This document shows positions 9,238-17,497 of a DNA stretch of 64,000 bases, piece after piece. Source of the DNA: Bacillota bacterium (lineage in GTDB: Bacteria > Bacillota > Bacilli > Bacillales > Cytobacillaceae); NCBI GenBank assembly GCA_030705955.1, contig JAUZPL010000003.1, positions 1 through 64,000 on the forward strand. The letters are read 5' to 3'. Each line of letters opens with the position of its first letter. Positions within the stretch are counted from its first letter, which is position 1. The translations under genes and the position numbers were made by a program. The notes beneath the pieces were generated by a model, which had not been told where the DNA came from, ran no database searches, and saw nothing but the letters and a program-made list of their open reading frames with translations.

Positions 9238-10521
9238 ATGAAGATTTTTCAGCTGTTTATTTATTGTTGCATTCTTTTATTGGCAGGGTGCAGTCAAAAC
9301 CAACATCAACACATAAACCCTCAAATACAACATGACCAAAAAAAGGCATCGAATCCTTCTGATACGTCTCAAGGGCAGCAGGGTTTAACCATTCAAGAAA
9401 TTATTTCTGACGCTAAAATAGGAAAAGTGACCAATATACCTTTCACCCTCAATCAAGCTTCTATATCAGATGTAAAAAAAGTTTGGGGTCATCCAGACCA
9501 CGTTGATTTTATTGCAAATGGCAATTTTGCAACATATGCAAAAAGACATGTGGTATTTGGTTATACGAAAGAAGAAAAGATTTTTGATATACGCTCCTAC
9601 GATCCTTCTCTTCAAAATTTTACTCTTTCCTACATTAAAGCCATATTAGGTAATCCTACAAAAACAACAGTAAACGGTGAGGATACTATTTATACCTATG
9701 AAATAAATACACGATACCAACTAAAATGGATTATCCCTTCAGGAAAAGGAAAGGTTGACCATATATCAGTATACAGTCAAAATGACCTTTCTCAACCTAA
9801 AATACCTTATATTTTGCCAATCAAAGGTGTTTCTCAAAAACTCTCAGTAACGGCTTGGCAAAGCATGCAAAAGTGGAGACAGGATATTTTAGCCTTTCCA
9901 AAGGCTAATCCAAATGACGTATTTGTGAATGGACCAAATAAGAAAATGGTTGCTTTAACCTTTGATGATGGACCAGATTTAATCAATACACCTAAGATTG
10001 TGGAAGCTCTTAAACAAGCAAATGTAAGAGGTACATTCTTCTTTATTGGGGAAAAGGTACAAAAATACCCTGATGTTGTAAAAGCTGCCTATGAAAATGG
10101 GTATATTATCGGAAGTCATAGCTTTTTCCATCATAGATTGACATTGGAAACTGCAACAGAAATTCAACGTGATCTTACGGAAACATCCGAATCCATTCGA
10201 CATGTGATTGGAAAAGCACCTGCCCTTTTCAGACCCCCATATGGTGAGACAGATTCTAAACTTGTCAATGTTGCAGAAGCACAGAATGATAAAGTGATTA
10301 TTTGGTCGCTGGATACATTAGACTGGTCTCAGCGTGAACAGTCCCATATTGAAGAAAATGTTTTCGATTATGTGCGCAATGGAGATATTATACTTATGCA
10401 TAGTAACGAGGATAAAACAGAGACCGCAAAGGCCCTTCCATTTATCATAAAAGGATTAAAACAAAGAGGCTTTCAAATTGTTGATATAGCTACTCTATTA
10501 AATACAAATGCATATAAGTAA
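9238..10521 (+). CDS. Polysaccharide deacetylase (NodB domain) lipoprotein
   Basis: MKIFQLFIYCCILLLAGCSQ lipobox; ALTFDDGPD...GSHSFFHHRLT...FRPPYGETD...IILMHSNE NodB motifs; ATG 9238 after gaaagggg. Confidence 0.9.
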   Translation: MKIFQLFIYCCILLLAGCSQNQHQHINPQIQHDQKKASNPSDTSQGQQGLTIQEIISDAKIGKVTNIPFTLNQASISDVKKVWGHPDHVDFIANGNFATYAKRHVVFGYTKEEKIFDIRSYDPSLQNFTLSYIKAILGNPTKTTVNGEDTIYTYEINTRYQLKWIIPSGKGKVDHISVYSQNDLSQPKIPYILPIKGVSQKLSVTAWQSMQKWRQDILAFPKANPNDVFVNGPNKKMVALTFDDGPDLINTPKIVEALKQANVRGTFFFIGEKVQKYPDVVKAAYENGYIIGSHSFFHHRLTLETATEIQRDLTETSESIRHVIGKAPALFRPPYGETDSKLVNVAEAQNDKVIIWSLDTLDWSQREQSHIEENVFDYVRNGDIILMHSNEDKTETAKALPFIIKGLKQRGFQIVDIATLLNTNAYK

Positions 10522-10571
10522 GAATTATTTAAAAAAGGCAACATCAAAGTTGCCTTTTTCCTCTATTGTTT

Positions 10572-11729
10572 TTACTCATATTTCACTCTTGTAATCCCTA
10601 TTGCAAGAAAAACTACTGAAAAGGCAAGCAATACACTTACTGGAGCGACAATATCCTGAACCGATCCACCTCGCGAAATTAATTCCGTAAATCCTCTCAT
10701 CGCCCATGTCTGGGGAATAAATTCAGCTATTTTTTGCATGAAGGATGGAACAATATCAAGCGGCCAATAAACTCCACCAAGCATACAGGTGGCGGTTATG
10801 ATCACACTGCCGAAAGCACCCTGCTGTTCGGTTGTTTTGACAAAACCAGAGATAAAAAGGCCAAGGCCTACAACGCAAAGTAATAGGGAAGTGACGAGAA
10901 TAAAGACACCAAGAAGATTTCCCCAATGTACCCCGAAAAGAAGGGTTGAAGCAGCCATTAAAACTCCAAACTGTATCCAACCAATTAAAAAGAAGGATAG
11001 GAAATAACCGCCCATCACTTCCAGTCTGGATGTAGGGGTAGACAGTAATCGATACCATACACCTGTTTTTCTTGCCTCTAATAACACTCCTGTCACACTC
11101 ATCATAACAATCATGACAAACATGATGGAAAATCCCGCAGATCGTGCTGAAACATTTCCCATTTCTTGCTTTTTCATATTTTTTGTAATAGAAACCTTTT
11201 GAATCGAAGGTGTAGAAGTGGATATTTCTTTATCCAACACGGGATACATCTTTTCCCATGATTCTTTGCTGTAGTTAGACCAAACTGTGGATGCTGTTGA
11301 TTGAATTTTCATTTTTGCAATGGCATTGGAAACAATCTGATCAATCATGGCGTTACTGGTGAAATCCGGACTATACTTAAAAGTAACCATTGGTTGGCCC
11401 TCTGAAGCAAACTTATTCTCAAACCCTTTTGAAACTTCAAGGAGACCAATTAATTTCTTATCTTTAATTTGTGTTGCAGCCTCATTGTGACTCATTTCTT
11501 TTAATAGAAATAAATCATTATTTTGCAATGTATCATAAAGACTTTTTGACATCATGGAATGGTCTTGATCGATGAAGGCCAAAGTAACCTTTCCGGTAGA
11601 CGAATCACCCATAATCCCACCAAATAGAAGAGTGAACAAAAGCGGCATTCCAAACATAAGAAGATAGGATTGTGGTTTAATAAATAGCTTTTTTATTTCA
11701 AATGAACAAATTGCCCATATTCTTTTCAT
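10572..11729 (-). CDS. ABC-2 type permease, LnrN-like
   Basis: 385 aa ABC-2 membrane protein; position and size parallel B. subtilis lnrN (yfiN). Confidence 0.75.
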   Translation of the reverse strand: MKRIWAICSFEIKKLFIKPQSYLLMFGMPLLFTLLFGGIMGDSSTGKVTLAFIDQDHSMMSKSLYDTLQNNDLFLLKEMSHNEAATQIKDKKLIGLLEVSKGFENKFASEGQPMVTFKYSPDFTSNAMIDQIVSNAIAKMKIQSTASTVWSNYSKESWEKMYPVLDKEISTSTPSIQKVSITKNMKKQEMGNVSARSAGFSIMFVMIVMMSVTGVLLEARKTGVWYRLLSTPTSRLEVMGGYFLSFFLIGWIQFGVLMAASTLLFGVHWGNLLGVFILVTSLLLCVVGLGLFISGFVKTTEQQGAFGSVIITATCMLGGVYWPLDIVPSFMQKIAEFIPQTWAMRGFTELISRGGSVQDIVAPVSVLLAFSVVFLAIGITRVKYE

Positions 11730-11738
11730 AATGTCCTC

Positions 11739-12938
11739 CTATTTTACTTGCAATCTCCAAGTTCCAATGGTGATTGATAGAATACTAATTGTAAGCAATA
11801 CCGTGATGGGAAGGGATAAGTCACTCCATGTGGTACCAGCCATAATTTCCGTGAAACTAGATAATGCCCATTTATTAGGTGCAATATTTGAGACTGTTTG
11901 AAGTGCCTTAGGGAAAATCATGATAGGAACCATTGAACCACCTAGTAAAGAAAATATTTGAATGCCTAATCCTCCAGCCGTATCCGCTGTCTTTTCATTT
12001 TTAATAAATGCTGCGAACAGCATGGCAAGCCCAGAAACCGAAATGGCATAGCAAAATCCAATTAAAATAGTTTGCATGAGATTCTCGCCCCAATTTACTT
12101 TAAAAAGTAAACTGGTAACCGTAATAAAAATACCCAGCTGTGCTATTGCAAAGTATAGATTTCCTAAAAATTTTCCTACTAGAATGGAGAGCTTTCGAGT
12201 TGGTGTACTCATAAGCCGCGCCAGTGTTTCAGTGTCACGCTCGTTTATAAAAGATTTTGTTCCATTTAAGACATTAAATAATAGAAACATAGCGGCCATT
12301 GCAGCTGCATAGTATTGCATACCGCTAACCATTCTTTTTCCAATCGTAGAGTTCTGTACAGATTTATAAGGTTCATTTGCTGCTTTTTGTAAAGAGTTTA
12401 TTAGTTGGCCAGTTAACCCTTTTAAATCATTTGGTGACAAGATTTGTGCAGAATGGGTTATAACCGTTTTGGTGGAAGTGGAGACAGTAACGACACGATT
12501 TACAAATGATTGCAAAATGGTATTTACAATAGAGCCCTTAAGCTCCTTACCAGGATCAACAAGTAATTTCACCTGCTTTAATTGTCCATTTTGTAGATCT
12601 TGACTCCAATTACTTGGTATGACAATCCCAGCATCTATTTTTTCATCACGTAAAAAGGTTTTAAGCTGTTTCTCTGAATCTACTTGTTTAACAGAAACAA
12701 TATCTTTTAAATCTTTTCCTTTTAACACATCTTTAATAAGAACAGCTGCTAATGGATCATTTCCAGTTTGAACAATGCCAATGGTTGTTTTAGGAAGGCT
12801 GGTTTCTCCCATGACTCCGCTAAGTGCAGACCCTAATATGGCCGTTAAAATGACGGGAAAAAATATCATCATGAAAAACCCTTTTCGATCAGTAAAACGA
12901 ATTTTAAAATCTTTCCAAGCAATAATAAAACTTTTCAT
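11739..12938 (-). CDS. ABC-2 type permease, LnrM-like
   Basis: 399 aa; FINERDTETLARLMSTPTRKLSILVGKFLGNL; adjacent to ATPase. Confidence 0.75.
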   Translation of the reverse strand: MKSFIIAWKDFKIRFTDRKGFFMMIFFPVILTAILGSALSGVMGETSLPKTTIGIVQTGNDPLAAVLIKDVLKGKDLKDIVSVKQVDSEKQLKTFLRDEKIDAGIVIPSNWSQDLQNGQLKQVKLLVDPGKELKGSIVNTILQSFVNRVVTVSTSTKTVITHSAQILSPNDLKGLTGQLINSLQKAANEPYKSVQNSTIGKRMVSGMQYYAAAMAAMFLLFNVLNGTKSFINERDTETLARLMSTPTRKLSILVGKFLGNLYFAIAQLGIFITVTSLLFKVNWGENLMQTILIGFCYAISVSGLAMLFAAFIKNEKTADTAGGLGIQIFSLLGGSMVPIMIFPKALQTVSNIAPNKWALSSFTEIMAGTTWSDLSLPITVLLTISILSITIGTWRLQVK

Positions 12939-12950
12939 TTGTATCCCCTC

Positions 12951-13886
12951 TTAATCTCGTAATGAACGCCCGGTTAATTGTAAAAATAAAGTTTCTAAAT
13001 TTGGCTCCTGTACTTGAATGGTAGAAACTTCTACGTTATTTTTCACAGCTGTGGATACCAATTCCCCAAGTGCCTGATGACTGGAATTAACGAAAATTTC
13101 TAATTCTCTCTCGTCATCCTTGGTAACTATTTTTTCCACAAAGGGCAGAGTATTCAATTCCTCCACCAAGCTTTTGTTATAGTGTCCAATCTCCATTTTA
13201 ATCACGGTTCCTCCTGATAACCGATTGATCAAATCTTCTTTTGTCCCAACCGCAATAACCTCGCCATGGTCAATAATCCCAATACGTTCACATAAAAACT
13301 CTACTTCTTCCATGTAATGACTTGTATAAATAATGGTCATTCCCTCTTTGTTAAGCTGTTTAACCGTTTCTAAAATATGGTTCCTTGATTGCGGGTCAAT
13401 CCCTACAGTCGGCTCATCCATAATTAAAATTTGAGGCCGATGCATTAAGGCAGCACCAATATTAATACGACGCTTCATTCCACCAGAGAAGGTTTCAATT
13501 TTATCTTTTGCACGGTCTCTGAGTCCTACGATATCGAGGACTTCATAGGCTCTATTTAAAGCATTTTTCCGGCTTAGCCCATACATTTTGCCCCAAAATA
13601 GTAAATTATCCATTGCAGACATGGTAGGATATAGGGCAATATCCTGTGGAACAACGCCAATCCTCTTTTTAATTTCCATAGGATTGTTTTTTACTGAATA
13701 ACCATCTACCGTTATATCTCCCTCGTTAAATGGTAGGAGTCCGCAAATCATGGAAATGGTGGTAGATTTACCTGCTCCATTTGGCCCTAAAAGCCCAAAG
13801 GCTTCTCCCCTTTCTACTGAAAAGGTGACTCCTTTTACCACTTCTGTTTTTCCAAAGCTTTTTCTCACTTTACTGACTTCAAGCAT
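12951..13886 (-). CDS. ABC transporter ATP-binding protein, LnrL-like
   Basis: GLLGPNGAGKSTT, FSGGMKRRINIGAALMHRPQILIMDEPTVGIDPQSR; 311 aa. Confidence 0.8.
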   Translation of the reverse strand: MLEVSKVRKSFGKTEVVKGVTFSVERGEAFGLLGPNGAGKSTTISMICGLLPFNEGDITVDGYSVKNNPMEIKKRIGVVPQDIALYPTMSAMDNLLFWGKMYGLSRKNALNRAYEVLDIVGLRDRAKDKIETFSGGMKRRINIGAALMHRPQILIMDEPTVGIDPQSRNHILETVKQLNKEGMTIIYTSHYMEEVEFLCERIGIIDHGEVIAVGTKEDLINRLSGGTVIKMEIGHYNKSLVEELNTLPFVEKIVTKDDERELEIFVNSSHQALGELVSTAVKNNVEVSTIQVQEPNLETLFLQLTGRSLRD

Positions 13887-13972
13887 CTATTCCAGCTCCT
13901 TAAGACTTCGTTATCTAAACATATTGTATTTCCAAATCCATTTTATGCCATCTACCCTGCGATAGAATGTAA

Positions 13973-14004
13973 TAAAAAAAACGACCCAATTTGGTCGTTT
14001 TTTT
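13973..14004 (-). terminator. Terminator between response regulator and ABC genes
   Basis: AAAAAAACGACC-caattt-GGTCGTTTTTTT, T-runs on both strands. Confidence 0.85.
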
Positions 14005-14024
14005 GTAATGGAATATGCTAAAAG

Positions 14025-14690
14025 TCATGTCCCAAAAGTAGTGATTCCATACCGAACAGCAAAAATAGCAGCTTGTGTACGATCTCTGAGCTCCAGTTTA
14101 CTAATGAGATTTGATACATGATTTTTAACGGTTCCTTCAGTAATAAATAGTCTTTCTGCAATTTCTTTATTACTAAAACCATGGCCTAATTCACTTAAAA
14201 CCTCCAGTTCTCGCTCAGTCAAATCACTAAGACTGGGAGGAGAAATGTTTTTAGGCGTTTCAGAGCTATTACCTTTCTTTAATTCTCGTATGATCTGTTT
14301 TGTTAAATCAGGTGGAAGGACCATTCCCCCAGAGTGGACGGTTTTAATTGCCTGAACAATCGTTTCAGTTGCCATATCTTTCAAGAGATAACCGCTTGCC
14401 CCTTCCTCCAATGCTTCAAAAATTAATTCGCTATCCTTAAATGTTGTTAACATTAGTACTTTAACATGGGGGAGCTGCTCACGTATTAACTTTGTCCCTT
14501 GAACCCCGTTTACATTTGGCATACGAATATCCATTAAAATTAAGTCGGGACCCATTTCCTTTGCTTTTTCAAGGGCTTCTTGACCGTCCTTCGCAGTACC
14601 CACCACTTCTAGTTCAGGACGCAAATTTAAAATAGTGGCTAACCCATCTCTCATTAAATCTTGGTCATCCGCAACAATAATTTTAATCAT
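14025..14690 (-). CDS. NarL/LuxR-type response regulator, LnrK-like
   Basis: MIKIIVADDQDLMRDGLATIL...ILMDIRMP...LTERELEVLSELGHGFSNKEIAERLFITEGTVKNHVSNLISKL; start set at 14690. Confidence 0.85.
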   Translation of the reverse strand: MIKIIVADDQDLMRDGLATILNLRPELEVVGTAKDGQEALEKAKEMGPDLILMDIRMPNVNGVQGTKLIREQLPHVKVLMLTTFKDSELIFEALEEGASGYLLKDMATETIVQAIKTVHSGGMVLPPDLTKQIIRELKKGNSSETPKNISPPSLSDLTERELEVLSELGHGFSNKEIAERLFITEGTVKNHVSNLISKLELRDRTQAAIFAVRYGITTFGT

Positions 14691-15903
14691 TTGATCCCCC
14701 TGTACTCCACCGCCATTTTTTAAGTGGAAATTCAACTTTGACGATAAACCCATTGCTCGGTTTACTTTCAAATTGGATCATACCTCCATGCTCTTTCACA
14801 CGTTCTCTCATATTTACAAGCCCAAAGCTAGGGGTAATGTTTGTAACTCCTGTTCCATTATCGTTTATATAGAGATGAATGGTTTCTTGTTTGCAATCAA
14901 AGCCAACATTGCAGTTTGTTGCCCCTCCATGCCTTTTAGAGTTCGTAAGTGCCTCTTGAGTAATCCTTGTAATAGTAGGTTGTAGGGAGGTAGGAATGTG
15001 AGTTGGATCCCCATTTATTTCTAATGAAACCTCCATATTGGCCATTTGGGAGAAATCCTTTAATAAATTTTGTATCGTGTTGAGAAAGGTGGTTTCTCCT
15101 TCTTCATCTTCCATTAGGGTTCTTACAGATGTTCGGATTTCCTCTAAAGAATTTCTTGTAAGGGTTTCACAGTTTTTCAATGTTTCTAAACATTTCTCAT
15201 GATCAAGATTGATAAATTCTTGAGCCAATTGTAATTGTACAAGTAAAGCGGTTATTTTATGACCAACAGTATCATGTATTTCTCTTGCGATTTGGTTTCT
15301 TTCCCGAATCGCTGTCAATTCTTCAACCTGCTTTGAATAGTTTCTAAGCTGCTCATGAACCTCAGATAATTCTTGATGGGATTTGCTTAAAAGCTGGTAT
15401 TGATCTGCTACAATTTCCTTTGCTTCTAAAAGCTTTCTTATTAAATTACCAACAACAGCACAGAAAAAAACATACATAAAATTGATAATCACTTCTGGAA
15501 AACTAAATTGATGAGTTCTCAAAAATGTAAGGTATAAAATGAATCCCCATAGGAGCACAAATGTGCCAATATAGAAAAAAAGAATTTTTTTCCTATTAGT
15601 CATAATAAATAAAGTAACTGCAATAATTCCAAACATAATGAAATACAAATTAGATTGACCAAGAAAGAAAAGCCCAAAGCAGGCACTTAAAACAAGATCA
15701 AGGCTCATGGACCAAGTTTGATATATCTTCATCTGAAATGAGAAAAGGAGTAAATGGTTTCCTATAAAAAGAAGGGTAGCAATAATCGTAAATGTCTTTC
15801 TCCAGACTTCTCCATCTTTACAAGTATAAAAATAAATAATACCTAGTAAAAAATACATAAAAAACCTTGTTAAGCTCAATAAACTAAAAGGCCGATTCAG
15901 CAA
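14683..15903 (-). CDS. DesK/NarX-type sensor histidine kinase, LnrJ-like
   Basis: AIRERNQIAREIHDTVGHKITALLVQLQLA (HisKA_3) and HATPase NDNGTG; overlaps RR start. Confidence 0.85.
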   Translation of the reverse strand: MLNRPFSLLSLTRFFMYFLLGIIYFYTCKDGEVWRKTFTIIATLLFIGNHLLLFSFQMKIYQTWSMSLDLVLSACFGLFFLGQSNLYFIMFGIIAVTLFIMTNRKKILFFYIGTFVLLWGFILYLTFLRTHQFSFPEVIINFMYVFFCAVVGNLIRKLLEAKEIVADQYQLLSKSHQELSEVHEQLRNYSKQVEELTAIRERNQIAREIHDTVGHKITALLVQLQLAQEFINLDHEKCLETLKNCETLTRNSLEEIRTSVRTLMEDEEGETTFLNTIQNLLKDFSQMANMEVSLEINGDPTHIPTSLQPTITRITQEALTNSKRHGGATNCNVGFDCKQETIHLYINDNGTGVTNITPSFGLVNMRERVKEHGGMIQFESKPSNGFIVKVEFPLKKWRWSTGGSND

Positions 15904-16102
15904 AGACCTTCCTCCTCAATCCATTTGATGTTTAGAAACAAGTACAATAGTTTACTACTATTTTACCATTTTGTGAACATTTACAAAGAATATAATTTCT
16001 GAATATGATTTAATTACTCCTACGAATGTGATGTAAATCATGCTTGAACTTTTTTAAATGTGCCATAATAAGATTAAAGTCATTAAAATGGAGGATTATG
16101 AA

Positions 16103-16420
16103 ATGGCAAATATAAGAATTGAAAAAAATGATTTAATTCTGGAAGCAGATTTAGATGATTTAAAAACTATTATTGATGAAGCTACCGCAAACATTGACTT
16201 ATATAAAGAAGAAATTGCTGTAATTTATGAAAAGATGCCAAAATTTGATTATAAATATTTTTGTTTTTACGCTTATTCCACCCACCGTCTTTTAGAAAAC
16301 TCATTGAAATTCAATACAGACGAAGTAGGACATTTTCGATTGATTGCACCAGAATCCTTTTACTTTGCATTTTATGGTATGATTGCAGCATTGCATGTTG
16401 AACATAATTTAAATAAATAA
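16103..16420 (+). CDS. Hypothetical protein, 105 aa
   Basis: ATG 16103 behind ggaggattatgaa; MANIRIEKNDLILEADLDDLKTIIDEATANID...; no family recognised. Confidence 0.6.
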   Translation: MANIRIEKNDLILEADLDDLKTIIDEATANIDLYKEEIAVIYEKMPKFDYKYFCFYAYSTHRLLENSLKFNTDEVGHFRLIAPESFYFAFYGMIAALHVEHNLNK

Positions 16421-16494
16421 CAGGAGGCCAGAATGGCTTCCTGTTTTTTTGGCTAATCCGAATTTATATCCATAAATTCTGAACGCATAAGGGT

Positions 16495-16540
16495 AACTAG
16501 GCAATCACCTGCGCTAAGGCTTGGCGATTGCCTAGTTTTC
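16495..16540 (+). repeat. Dispersed hairpin repeat, copy 1
   Basis: AACTAGGCAATCACCTGCGCTAAGGCTTGGCGATTGCCTAGTTTTC; perfect 11-bp arms ACTAGGCAATC/GATTGCCTAGT. Confidence 0.8.
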
Positions 16541-16599
16541 TTTATTTTGTAAGAACTATTTTCATCATAGGATAGGTACAGAAGGAAAGGGGTAGTAAT

Positions 16600-16716
16600 T
16601 TGACTAAAAGGGCATTAGAAAGGCAAGAATTACAGTTTTTGAACAGGGAGCTTCACTACTTTTCTTTCTATATTATAATGCTAATTATGGTGTTGAAACA
16701 GTGTCATTTGTGTTGA
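16600..16716 (+). CDS. Candidate small hydrophobic protein, 38 aa
   Basis: TTG start behind aaggaaagggg; MTKRALERQELQFLNRELHYFSFYIIMLIMVLKQCHLC; stop lies inside a following terminator-like hairpin. Confidence 0.4.
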   Translation: MTKRALERQELQFLNRELHYFSFYIIMLIMVLKQCHLC

Positions 16717-16745
16717 TAGTCGATTTTATACTGACACTGTTTTTT
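16696..16745 (+). terminator. Terminator-like hairpin
   Basis: AAACAGTGTCA ... TGACACTGTTT then TTT. Confidence 0.6.
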
Positions 16746-16777
16746 AACGTTTTGCACATATAAACTGAAAACGCTAT

Positions 16778-17497
16778 TTATAATGCTGGAGCCTGACATT
16801 GCAATAGTGCTTCAAAGTCTAGAATTGTAACGTTTCGCTGCCCCTTTAGTGTAATCCATCCATTTTCCTGAAAGACAGAAAGACGCCTGCTTAATGTCTC
16901 TTTTGTAGTTCCAATATATGAGGCAATGTCTTTTTTGCTCATAGGAAGCGTTAGTTGAAGTGGTAGTTGTATAGCTTGAGAAGGGTTGATTGATTGTACA
17001 AGTTCAACCAGGTAGGATGCAATTCTTTTTTCCGCATCCTGAAGGCTCAAGCGTTCAATTGTTTTTTCTGCTTCCTTAAGCCGTTTGCTAAATTCCTCAA
17101 GAATTTTCACCGAAATAAGCGGATGGGTCACGAGCAATTGCTGCATATCAGTACGGTGTATTGTGCATATTTCTGTATTTTCCATTGCTTCGGCGTAATT
17201 CACGATTGTTTCATTTGTAAAAATGGAAAGATCTCCAATAAAGTCTCCAGGTTCAAGAATACGAAGGAGCTGTTCCTTTCCTGTATCAGATACCCGATAA
17301 ATTTTCACTCGCCCCGTATGAATGATTAACAAATTTTCAGATGGATCCCCTGGCTGGAAAATGAATTCCCCTTTTTTAAAAAATTTTGTTCGGCCGGATT
17401 CCATGATTTCTTGCATTTCTAGATTTGATAAGTGATTAAAAATGGGGACACTGGCCACACAAAGCTTAGATATATCCATTTCGTGGTGACATCTCAT
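16778..17497 (-). CDS. Crp/Fnr family transcriptional regulator (FNR/FLP-like)
   Basis: cNMP-binding domain plus HTH_Crp; recognition helix IGTTKETLSRRLSVFQ has the FNR E-x-x-S-R pattern; N-terminal Cys residues (MRCHHEMDISKLC). Confidence 0.88.
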   Translation of the reverse strand: MRCHHEMDISKLCVASVPIFNHLSNLEMQEIMESGRTKFFKKGEFIFQPGDPSENLLIIHTGRVKIYRVSDTGKEQLLRILEPGDFIGDLSIFTNETIVNYAEAMENTEICTIHRTDMQQLLVTHPLISVKILEEFSKRLKEAEKTIERLSLQDAEKRIASYLVELVQSINPSQAIQLPLQLTLPMSKKDIASYIGTTKETLSRRLSVFQENGWITLKGQRNVTILDFEALLQCQAPAL

